NCBI GenBank assembly: GCA_013138555.1
Contig: WTCN01000328.1
Location: 1-11,430, forward strand
DNA: 11,430 bases
Direction: 5' to 3'
From: Methyloprofundus sp.
GTDB taxonomy: Bacteria; Pseudomonadota; Gammaproteobacteria; Methylococcales; Methylomonadaceae
Part shown: one piece after another, positions 6,947 through 11,430 of the stretch
How the letters are laid out: every line of letters starts with the position of its first letter
How positions within the stretch are numbered: the first letter of the stretch is position 1
Notes under the pieces: model-generated
What the model saw: only the letters and a program-made list of their open reading frames with translations
What the model was told of the DNA's origin: nothing
Databases searched by the model: none
Made by a program: the position numbers and the translations under genes

Positions 6947-7212
6947 TTATATATCACCTGTTTTCCAGAATTATCTAATTTTTGTATTTTGACATGAAAT
7001 GATTAGAAAAAAGTAAAATATCGTTTTATATTGCTTTTGTTAAGACTCATTCAGTTTACTTTTAAGGCGTTTAAATTAAAGTGGAAACTAACGGGTTCAT
7101 TTGGGAACGGTGTAATATTTACCCGTTTTTTCATATCAACATTTGTGGTATAAAAGACAATAATATTAAGCTGCCTCTGTTTGTCACTAATAAATTTTTG
7201 TGTATAAGGTAT
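6947..7212. other. AT-rich intergenic spacer, no convincing gene
   Basis: This is the first part of the 483-base gap between the divergent VOC lipoprotein gene and the small secreted-protein gene at 7430. It is very AT-rich. A 65-codon minus-strand frame (7248-7051) crosses from the composite repeat into this spacer; it has no recognisable content and is probably fortuitous. Promoters for both flanking genes are expected in the gap, but no -35/-10 pair stands out. Confidence 0.55.
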
Positions 7213-7360
7213 GGCTACGCACTTAAGACGGGACAACTTCTCTTGCAAAAAAAGTAGGGTGGGCAGTTTTTTTTGCCCACCATCAGGGTGTATATTACGG
7301 TGGGCAGAAAAGATTGCCCACCCTACGGGTGATAAGCTGTCCCGTGTTAAATTTGTAGCC
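7213..7360 (-). repeat. Composite MITE/REP-like element, copy 2 (148 bp, inverted relative to copy 1)
   Basis: The end at 7213 reads GGCTACGCACTTAAGACGGG and differs from the right end of copy 1 at one of 24 positions. The end at 7360, in reverse complement, reads GGCTACAAATTTAACACGGG and differs from the left end of copy 1 at one of 22. Between the ends the two copies are unrelated. Here the core (7254-7326) is bounded by GTAGGGTGGGCA and TGCCCACCCTAC, with an internal TGCCCACC (7274) and GGTGGGCA (7299). It can therefore fold as two small hairpins or one larger one. A related hairpin appears in the rnfA spacer (10768-10790). No open frame of note and no obvious target duplication. Confidence 0.72.
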
Positions 7361-7429
7361 TAAGATATGAGTTCCTGATAAAGTCCAGGAATTTGAAATA
7401 AATGTTTTTTTAAAAAATGGGGAGCCATT

Positions 7430-7765
7430 ATGAATAAATCAAGTAATTTAAAAGCCCTAATGGGGTTGGGAATATTGTTAGTTTCTACTAATATATTTGC
7501 CGTGAGTGACGCAGCAAAAATTGGTGGTAATCTAGGTGCTATGGACTATTGTAGAGATAAAATCGCCTCTAGCGATGATAGAGGTAAATACAATCTCTTA
7601 AAGGTGAAAGCATTAGGTGAATATGATGATTTAAATAGCGAAAATAAAGTAAAAGCTTTAGTGTTTAAAAGTGCTGCAGAAAAAGGAGATTATCTGGGAG
7701 ACCCATTAACAAAAAGACGCTGTGATAGTTTACGTAAGATGTTATTTCTTAGGTATGGTGACTAA
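7430..7765 (+). CDS. Small secreted two-cysteine protein, function unknown
   Basis: The 111-residue product starts with a classical signal peptide (1-24, cleavage likely after N-I-F-A). The mature part of about 87 residues has two cysteines, Cys41 (GAMDYCRDK) and Cys98 (KRRCDSLRKM), well placed for one disulfide in the periplasm. The sequence between them is mixed charged and probably helical. GGGGAG lies just before ATG 7430, a strong ribosome site. It heads a same-strand run of small exported proteins, with 60 bases to the next gene. The general plan (one disulfide, small helical domain) resembles that of the next gene, but I cannot align them or name a family. Confidence 0.75.
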   Translation: MNKSSNLKALMGLGILLVSTNIFAVSDAAKIGGNLGAMDYCRDKIASSDDRGKYNLLKVKALGEYDDLNSENKVKALVFKSAAEKGDYLGDPLTKRRCDSLRKMLFLRYGD

Positions 7766-7825
7766 CGGTTTAGCATAATAATCAGCACATTAAAATTAAC
7801 TATTAACTCTTAAGGGAAATAAAAA

Positions 7826-8230
7826 ATGAAACGCTTTATGCTTGTTTTAAGTTCTATATTCATTGTGTCCTGTAGTTTTGCTGGAAATAATGAAAGTAAG
7901 GTACAGTCAAAAAATATGGCTGAGTTCACAGCAAAAGATGAGCAGGCAGAATTTACTCTAGCAAGGATGACATGTTCTGATGTTTTTGATTTATTTGAAG
8001 ATGCAGATCCAGAAGGTAAAACTGACCTTGAAGATGTGATGGATGCTCAGGATGATGTGCTTGATTTATTAACCTGGGTTAATGGTTATTTAAGTGGTCG
8101 TGATGGTATTGATGCGAGTAAATATGCACTGAATAAGGCGGGTATTGAAAAAACATTGTTTAGTATAGTCGATGTATGTAAATCAAATGAGGCAAAACGC
8201 TTTTTAGATGTCGTACCTAATATCAAATAA
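7826..8230 (+). CDS. Exported HdeA/HdeB-like acidic small protein
   Basis: The 134-residue product has an export signal at 1-19. It could be cut after S-F-A, or, since I-V-S-C at 13-16 is an acceptable lipobox, be a lipoprotein at Cys16. The mature part is acidic (for example DLFEDADPEG at 55-64 and DLEDVMDAQDD at 67-77). It carries two cysteines, Cys50 in ARMTCSDVFDL and Cys118 in IVDVCKSNEAK, around a central W-V-N-G-Y motif (84-88). M-T-C at the first cysteine, W-x-x-G-Y in the middle and C-K near the end is the pattern of HdeA/HdeB periplasmic acid-stress chaperones. The assignment is by motif only. AAGGGA precedes ATG 7826. Its 3' end was copied into 8568-8670 by a tandem duplication. 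Confidence 0.72.
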   Translation: MKRFMLVLSSIFIVSCSFAGNNESKVQSKNMAEFTAKDEQAEFTLARMTCSDVFDLFEDADPEGKTDLEDVMDAQDDVLDLLTWVNGYLSGRDGIDASKYALNKAGIEKTLFSIVDVCKSNEAKRFLDVVPNIK

Positions 8231-8446
8231 GCATGGGGTATAAAAATGAAAAAAAGTATTTATATTTTTTCCCTGTCACTTCTATTTTCTATGGGCTTGT
8301 ACCTGGTTCCAGTTGATGATGTCGATGCGGGAGAGCGTCACCGTGATCGTAGAGCAAGACGAGCTTACGTGGCAGGTGCTGTCAGAGGAAGTCATCATAA
8401 GGGCCGCAGAGAGCGTAGGCATGATTATCGCAATGAGCGCAGGGAG
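8129..8446 (+). repeat. Tandem duplication, first copy
   Basis: This unit covers the end of the HdeA-like gene, the 15-base spacer and the first two thirds of the first Arg-rich gene. It recurs at 8568-8892, at an offset of 439 bases growing to 446 through small indels. Identity is highest around 8144-8185 and in the signal-peptide coding part, and fades in the Arg-rich part. Confidence 0.75.
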
Positions 8447-8554
8447 CGACATGAGCGTCGAGAAACTCGTCGCAGTATTGCAACAGGGGTGATTGCTGTA
8501 GGCGTTGGTGCAGCGGTTATTCGTAATTCACGAGAAAGACGGGAAAGGTATTAG
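8246..8554 (+). CDS. Small exported Arg-rich protein, paralog 1
   Basis: The 102-residue product has a signal peptide (1-28, ending V-D-A or V-D-A-G). A strongly basic stretch follows (for example RHRDRRARRAYV at 31-42 and GRRERRHDYRNERRERHERR at 53-72). A hydrophobic Gly/Ala/Val segment, TGVIAVGVGAAVI (80-92), and a basic tail end the protein. The hydrophobic stretch is the right length to insert in a membrane or form a glycine-zipper-like helix. GGGG precedes ATG 8246, which lies 15 bases after the HdeA-like gene, so the two are likely cotranscribed. The first 65 residues are clearly paralogous to the product at 8686. No known family is recognised. Secreted Arg-rich proteins of this size may bind anionic partners. 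Confidence 0.72.
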   Translation: MKKSIYIFSLSLLFSMGLYLVPVDDVDAGERHRDRRARRAYVAGAVRGSHHKGRRERRHDYRNERRERHERRETRRSIATGVIAVGVGAAVIRNSRERRERY

Positions 8555-8567
8555 GGGCGTTCTAACG

Positions 8568-8670
8568 CTAAATAAAGTAGGTGTTGAAAAAACATTGTTT
8601 AGTATAGTCGATGTATGTAAATCAAATGAAATTAAAGGCCTTTTAGGTGTCGTACCTAAATATCAAATAA
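8568..8670 (+). pseudogene. Truncated, frameshifted 3' remnant of the HdeA-like gene
   Basis: The stretch repeats the last third of the HdeA-like gene. Its translation LNKVGVEKTLFSIVDVCKSN parallels residues 102-121 (LNKAGIEKTLFSIVDVCKSN) of the gene at 7826, and the DNA is nearly identical at an offset of 439 bases. It has no start codon or signal peptide. One extra A in CCTAAATATC (versus CCTAATATC) shifts the frame, so the original stop is lost. It begins 14 bases after the stop of the first Arg-rich gene and is the scar of the tandem duplication that made the second Arg-rich gene. Confidence 0.8.
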
Positions 8671-8892
8671 GAATGGAGCATAAAAATGAAAAACAATATT
8701 TATATCTTTTCCCTGTCACTCCTGTTTTCTATGGGTTTGTACTTAGTTCCAGTGAATAATGCTGGTGCGGAAGAGAGTCACCGTGACAGCGAAGAAAAGC
8801 GCATTTATGTAGCAGAGGTAGGGATTATTAGAGGAAATGATCATAAAAATCTTGGAGAGCGTAGGCATGATTATCGTAATGAACGCCGAGAG
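8568..8892 (+). repeat. Tandem duplication, second copy
   Basis: This is the partner of 8129-8446. It contains the broken HdeA-like tail and the first two thirds of the second Arg-rich gene. The left breakpoint falls between 8555 and 8568. On the right the similarity ends where the 33-base repeat array of the second paralog begins. Confidence 0.75.
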
Positions 8893-9030
8893 GTGAAGCA
8901 TGATTCTCGAAATAAACGCCGGGAGGTGAAGAAGGATTATCGTAATGAAAGGCAAGAGGTGAAGCATGATTCTCGAAATGAACGCAAAGAGATGAAGAAG
9001 GATTACCGTAATGAGCGTAGGAAGCGATAG
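8686..9030 (+). CDS. Small exported Arg-rich protein, paralog 2, with 11-residue repeats
   Basis: The 114-residue product shares its signal peptide and early mature region with the 8246 product (MK-x-x-IYIFSLSLLFSMGLYLVPV, then SHRD and RRHDYRNERRE). From residue 67 to 110 it is four tandem 11-residue units: RREVKHDSRNK, RREVKKDYRNE, RQEVKHDSRNE and RKEMKKDYRNE, followed by RRKR. Units 1 and 3 read KHDS and units 2 and 4 read KKDY, so a 22-residue unit was duplicated. Highly charged hendecads of this kind favour a long helix. The hydrophobic Gly/Ala segment of paralog 1 is missing. GGAG lies 7 bases before ATG 8686. The strong charge and repeats suggest a structural or polyanion-binding role, but the function is unknown. 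Confidence 0.72.
   Translation: MKNNIYIFSLSLLFSMGLYLVPVNNAGAEESHRDSEEKRIYVAEVGIIRGNDHKNLGERRHDYRNERREVKHDSRNKRREVKKDYRNERQEVKHDSRNERKEMKKDYRNERRKR
8884..9015 (+). repeat. 33-bp tandem repeat, four units (66-bp super-period)
   Basis: Four in-frame 33-base units encode the 11-residue repeats of the second Arg-rich protein. Units 1 and 3 share GAGGTGAAGCATGATTCTCG, and units 2 and 4 share GAAGGATTA followed by CGTAATGA, so the array arose by doubling a 66-base block. A partial unit precedes it at about 8857-8883. Confidence 0.85.
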
Positions 9031-9053
9031 GAGCACTGAATAAAAGTTTCATT

Positions 9054-9067
9054 ACCTAGAGCTAGGT
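9054..9067. promoter_or_regulatory. Palindromic site ACCTAG-AG-CTAGGT
   Basis: Two exact 6-base inverted arms sit around a 2-base centre, in the 96-base gap between the second Arg-rich gene and the membrane-protein pair. GGTCAA at 9065 and TTGACC at 9097 form a wider inverted pair that overlaps its right arm. The size fits a dimeric repressor operator. There is no T-run, so a terminator is unlikely. Confidence 0.3.
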
Positions 9068-9126
9068 CAACATAAGTCAAGCTCATCGTCATATTTTTGA
9101 CCTTCCATGAAGAAAGAACACACAAC

Positions 9127-9582
9127 ATGAATGCAGTGACATATGCTAGAGTTTTTGGCTGGCTTCCCATTTTCTTACTCTTCATCGTTGTCGCACAACA
9201 TTTTTTTCTAGTCAGAACTCAGCACCTGTCTCCCTGGTTAGGCGGTGGTTTTGGTATGTTTGCCAGTACCGATGTTGGCTCTTCACGAAAAATTATCGTG
9301 ACTGCAATTAGCAAAAATGGTGAGGAGAACCCTATCACGTTAGCTGGGCATCTTGAAGAACTATACCAACGAGCGCGAGGCTTACCTAGTGCCAGGCAAC
9401 TTGACGAACTAGCTCAGGCAACATGGAAAGAGCTAGAAAGGGAAAGTGTTGAAGGTAAAGAGTTCTCTTTAGCTTTACTGCGCATTGAGGTATGGAAAAC
9501 TCATTATAATGTTAAATCACTACAACCAGAAATGGCACAAATTGTATTAAAAATTTTTGATTTTGAGCATAAAAAAAATTAG
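9127..9582 (+). CDS. Small single-pass membrane-anchored protein, partner of the HTTM-like gene
   Basis: The 151-residue product has one N-terminal membrane segment (about 11-28), then the striking motif WLGGGFGMFASTDVGSSR (37-54) and a roughly 95-residue charged, mostly helical soluble part. The N-in, periplasmic C-terminal orientation is inferred. ATG 9127 (MNAVTYARVFGW) is preferred to a TTG at 9097, because it places the membrane segment at the usual distance from the N-terminus. A purine-rich GAAGAAAG lies about 12 bases upstream. Ten bases separate its stop from the following multi-pass gene, so the two are surely cotranscribed. I cannot name a family; the gene arrangement suggests an accessory subunit or substrate-facing partner of the downstream protein. 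Confidence 0.72.
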   Translation: MNAVTYARVFGWLPIFLLFIVVAQHFFLVRTQHLSPWLGGGFGMFASTDVGSSRKIIVTAISKNGEENPITLAGHLEELYQRARGLPSARQLDELAQATWKELERESVEGKEFSLALLRIEVWKTHYNVKSLQPEMAQIVLKIFDFEHKKN

Positions 9583-9592
9583 TGCATTAAAG

Positions 9593-10453
9593 ATGAAAAT
9601 AGCACATCTTAAGCAAGATGTATTAAGCTATGATTCGTGGCAATTAGCCGCTAAATTAACATTACTCACTCTACTCTTGTCACCTGTAGGGGACTGGTTT
9701 ATACGCCCGTTTATATTAAGTTTATGCGTTATTGGTTTGTTGATTTCTGACTTGTGGCGATCCGCTAGTTTATGGGGAGCTTTAGCCCTACTTACTGGTA
9801 CTCGGGTGTACCTGGATTGGCCACTCGCTGACAATCATGCTTATTTGTTGAGCTACTGGTGTTTGGCTTTTGCACTGAGCGCCTGGTTTCAAAATAAGAG
9901 CATATTACAGGATAATGCGCGTTATCTTATTGGCTTAACCTTTGCATTTGCTGCCTGGCAAAAATGGGCAGCTCCTGATTATATCAATGGTGTTTTTTTT
10001 CTTACCACGTTTTTACTGGATGAACGTTTCGAGAATTTTGTGGTGTTATTTAGTTCAATAACGTTTGAACAAATAGATATGGCACGAGACTATCTTGAAG
10101 GGGATTATCGTTTTGAGCCTGCCGCAGAGCAACTGCCTTTTGCTATTCCTGACTCGTTTTGGTGGCTGGCAATGGTATCAACCGTCTGGAATTTATTTGA
10201 GCAGACACTCATTGCCGTTGCTTTTTTAGTGCCCAGACATTTCCTTCTTGGGCGACTGAGAGATGCTGCATTATTAATTTTCTGTTTTAGTATTTATGCG
10301 GTAGTGCCAGTGGTTAGTTTTGGCTGGTTACTATTGAGTATGGGAGTCGCTCAATGTGATGGAAAATCATCGACCCTACGTGTGTGGTATTTGTTTGCCT
10401 TTCTTGTCTTAATTTTTTATTATGAAATACCTTGGGCAGAACTATTAGTTTAA
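9593..10453 (+). CDS. Multi-pass HTTM / vitamin-K-dependent gamma-carboxylase-like membrane protein
   Basis: The 286-residue product has about seven hydrophobic segments (near 20-33, 38-53, 58-70, 83-98, 110-125, 188-212, 225-252) and a last one at 263-278. Two motifs recall the HTTM / gamma-glutamyl carboxylase superfamily: N-H-A-Y-L-L in the fourth segment (81-86; compare N-H-x-Y-L in carboxylases), and FAAWQKWAAPDYINGVFF (119-136; compare the x-x-K-L-x-x-D-W-x-x-G loop that holds the carboxylase lysine). The large soluble domain of true carboxylases is missing, so it is closer to bacterial HTTM-only proteins, whose activity is unknown. ATG 9593 is chosen over TTG 9557, which would overlap the upstream gene. 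It forms an operon with the small gene at 9127. Confidence 0.65.
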   Translation: MKIAHLKQDVLSYDSWQLAAKLTLLTLLLSPVGDWFIRPFILSLCVIGLLISDLWRSASLWGALALLTGTRVYLDWPLADNHAYLLSYWCLAFALSAWFQNKSILQDNARYLIGLTFAFAAWQKWAAPDYINGVFFLTTFLLDERFENFVVLFSSITFEQIDMARDYLEGDYRFEPAAEQLPFAIPDSFWWLAMVSTVWNLFEQTLIAVAFLVPRHFLLGRLRDAALLIFCFSIYAVVPVVSFGWLLLSMGVAQCDGKSSTLRVWYLFAFLVLIFYYEIPWAELLV

Positions 10454-10480
10454 AATAGCCATTAGGTAAAGATGAGGTGC

Positions 10481-10540
10481 GAGAGTCGTTTTTGTTGGCC
10501 TCTTATTTAAGAAAGAAGCCAATCAATGATACCGACTCTC
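10481..10540. repeat. Long imperfect hairpin between convergent operons
   Basis: GAGAGTCG (10481-10488) pairs exactly with CGACTCTC (10533-10540). Inside it TTGGC (10495-10499) pairs with GCCAA (10518-10522) and TCTT (10501-10504) with AAGA (10509-10512). It lies 28 bases after the stop of the HTTM-like gene and 24 bases beyond the stop of the minus-strand gene, so it may help end transcription from both sides. It lacks the T-tract of a classical intrinsic terminator. Confidence 0.4.
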
Positions 10541-10563
10541 TTGATGATGCTAATATTGCCCCT

Positions 10564-10740
10564 TTATTTCTCACATACCCCACCTTTACAACCACAATTT
10601 TTGCCGCAGCCTAAGCCTTCTTCTTTGGCCGCGCCAAATTCAGGGTGTTTAGCAGCATAATTTCTAGCGGCTTGTTGAACGTATATCCAGGCAATCATCA
10701 GTGCAAAAATAACAGCCATGGCAATGAGAAAATTTAGCAT
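10564..10740 (-). CDS. Small single-pass Cys-rich protein next to rnfA (NqrM-like outline)
   Basis: The 58-residue product has an N-terminal membrane helix (residues 2-21, LNFLIAMAVIFALMIAWIYV), a short charged linker (AARNYAAKHPEFGAAKEEG) and a tail with four cysteines, GCGKNCGCKGGVCEK (44-58; Cys45, 49, 51, 56). The order of helix, linker and Cys cluster recalls NqrM, the small protein needed to mature the iron site of Na+-NQR, whose NqrD/NqrE subunits are homologous to RnfE/RnfA. The residue pattern is not the same as NqrM, so this is an analogy. AAGGAGC lies 7 bases before ATG 10740, a strong ribosome site. It is 61 bases downstream of rnfA on the same strand. A metal chaperone for the Rnf complex is the natural hypothesis; a copper or general iron carrier is an alternative. 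Confidence 0.8.
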   Translation of the reverse strand: MLNFLIAMAVIFALMIAWIYVQQAARNYAAKHPEFGAAKEEGLGCGKNCGCKGGVCEK

Positions 10741-10767
10741 TTGTATGCTCCTTTTTTAAAGCTTAAT

Positions 10768-10790
10768 GGTGGGCAGTGTTTTTATTGCCC
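10768..10790 (-). repeat. GGGCA/TGCCC hairpin in the rnfA downstream spacer
   Basis: GGGCA (10771-10775) pairs with TGCCC (10786-10790), giving a 5-bp stem with a 10-base loop. The surrounding GGTGGGCAGT matches the core palindromes of the composite repeat at 7254-7326. On the coding (minus) strand it sits between the rnfA stop and the Shine-Dalgarno of the Cys-rich gene, where it could stabilise or attenuate the transcript. Too weak to call a terminator. Confidence 0.5.
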
Positions 10791-10801
10791 AAAAAACTAT
10801 T

Positions 10802-11392
10802 TTACGCCGTTGCTCCGCCTAACCCGGCAAAACCCATAAATGTGAGTGATAAAATACCTGCCAGCATCATGCTTAAAGCAGCTGCCTGGGTGATATTAGG
10901 TAAATTAGACAGCTCCAGTTTCTCGCGTAATCCTGCCATCAAGACAATCGCTAAGCCAAACCCTGCACCAGCACCCAGGCTGAAGGTGACAGATTGCAAA
11001 AAATCATATTCACGAGAGGTTTGAAATAGTGCAACACCAAGAATTGCACAGTTAGTGGTAATTAACGGTAGAAAAATACCTAAGGCCCTAAATAAAGCAG
11101 GGCTGAATTTCTTTAATACCATTTCCACTAATTGTACTGATGAAGCAATTAAGGCGATGTAACTAATCAGGCGCAGAAATTCCAGATCAAAAGCGGTTAA
11201 AACCTGGTTGATTCCATACGCACAGGTGGAGCTAACAAACATCACAAAGGTTGTTGCCAGGCTCATATTAAAAGCTGTGTCACGTTTAGCGGAGACACCG
11301 ACAAAGGGACACAGACCTAAAAACATCGCCAGCACAAAGTTGTTAATTAGAAAAGCACTAAGGAATATATAACTGAGGGATTCCGGGTTCAT
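10802..11392 (-). CDS. rnfA: Electron transport complex subunit RnfA
   Basis: The 196-residue integral membrane protein is a subunit of the Rnf (Rsx) complex, which couples ferredoxin-NAD(P)H or flavin electron transfer to ion movement, or in gammaproteobacteria reduces SoxR. Six membrane helices are visible. FLGLCPFVGVS (24-34, Cys28) and LGIFLPLITTNCAILGVALF (104-123, Cys115) are the conserved half-helix motifs whose cysteines, with those of RnfE, bind the intramembrane iron centre. N-N-F-V-L and C-P-F separate it from NqrE (E-N-M-A-L, C-T-F). The ending GFAGLGGATA is slightly longer than in E. coli RsxA. ATG 11392 has AGGA about 9 bases upstream. The rest of the rnf cluster is not in the window. 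It is followed by a small Cys-rich membrane gene. Confidence 0.92.
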   Translation of the reverse strand: MNPESLSYIFLSAFLINNFVLAMFLGLCPFVGVSAKRDTAFNMSLATTFVMFVSSTCAYGINQVLTAFDLEFLRLISYIALIASSVQLVEMVLKKFSPALFRALGIFLPLITTNCAILGVALFQTSREYDFLQSVTFSLGAGAGFGLAIVLMAGLREKLELSNLPNITQAAALSMMLAGILSLTFMGFAGLGGATA

Positions 11393-11430
11393 GAGGGAGT
11401 TCCTGGTACTGCACAGTGAGATGCTTCATC
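11393..11430. other. Upstream flank of rnfA
   Basis: These 38 bases hold only the rnfA ribosome-binding region (CAGGAACTCCCTC before the ATG, on the minus strand). The window ends before any neighbouring gene can be seen. Confidence 0.4.

Noticed and set aside
6989..7018. TTGACA followed by an AT-rich stretch as a plus-strand promoter; TTTCAT-16-TAGATA (6972-6999) as a minus-strand promoter for the VOC gene
   Set aside because: The plus-strand -10 is poor at every acceptable spacing, and the downstream gene is over 400 bases away. The minus-strand boxes match the consensus too loosely in a very AT-rich region.
7051..7248. 65-codon minus-strand frame
   Set aside because: It begins inside the composite repeat and runs into AT-rich spacer; no recognisable protein features. 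The shared LSRLKCVA segment comes from the repeat end, not from homology of genes.
8505..8759. 84-codon plus-strand frame spanning the end of the first Arg-rich gene and the start of the second
   Set aside because: It starts (TTG) inside another gene in a different frame and only reads through the frameshifted HdeA-like remnant. It has no signal peptide or ribosome site, so it is treated as a pseudogene remnant.
8857..9015. CRISPR-like array
   Set aside because: The repeats are directly adjacent, in frame and lack spacers; they encode an 11-residue protein repeat.
8743..9052. Two long minus-strand frames over the second Arg-rich gene
   Set aside because: They are antisense shadows of the 33-base repeat array; the plus strand has the signal peptide, ribosome site and paralog.
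10802..11392. NqrE instead of RnfA
   Set aside because: N-N-F-V-L, L-G-L-C-P-F and I-T-T-N-C-A-I-L-G follow RnfA; NqrE has E-N-M-A-L, C-T-F and I-T-V-N-C.

Overview
The window looks like a chromosomal segment of a moderately AT-rich gammaproteobacterium. The nagZ-hpt gene pair, the MltF-type lytic transglycosylase, the HIT protein and RnfA all resemble gammaproteobacterial versions. The small secreted proteins and the intergenic palindromes recall methanotroph-like (Methylococcales) genomes, but the genus cannot be fixed from sequence alone.

Layout. Bases 1-277 (minus) hold the N-terminus of a lipoprotein lytic transglycosylase, mltF, cut by the window edge. A 541-base spacer follows. It contains a perfect palindrome and a composite repeat with inverted-repeat ends (586-767). 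Next come nagZ (muropeptide recycling) and an overlapping hypoxanthine-guanine phosphoribosyltransferase gene. A HIT-family gene converges on the latter so tightly that the two stop codons overlap. Divergent from the HIT gene is a histidine-rich polytopic membrane protein (2884-3924), followed by a REP-like hairpin and an ArnT/PMT-type glycosyltransferase (4078-5658). On the minus strand a two-domain VOC lipoprotein gene (6020-6946) is translationally coupled to a small Arg/Pro-rich lipoprotein gene (5697-6020).

Bases 6947-7429 form a second long spacer. It holds a second, inverted copy of the composite repeat (7213-7360): the ends match the first copy, the core is different. From 7430 to 9030 lies an accessory-looking run of small exported proteins: a two-cysteine secreted protein, an acidic HdeA/HdeB-like two-cysteine protein, and two paralogous, strongly basic Arg-rich proteins. 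A tandem duplication of about 440 bp made the second Arg-rich gene and left a broken tail of the HdeA-like gene between the copies. The second paralog has grown an 11-residue repeat array.

Bases 9127-10453 hold a pair: a small membrane-anchored protein and a multi-pass HTTM/gamma-carboxylase-like protein. At the right end on the minus strand, rnfA (a membrane subunit of the Rnf electron-transport complex) is followed by an unlisted 58-codon gene for a single-pass, four-cysteine protein (10564-10740). In outline it resembles NqrM, the maturation factor of the related Na+-NQR complex. That pair and the composite repeat family are the two observations most worth following.
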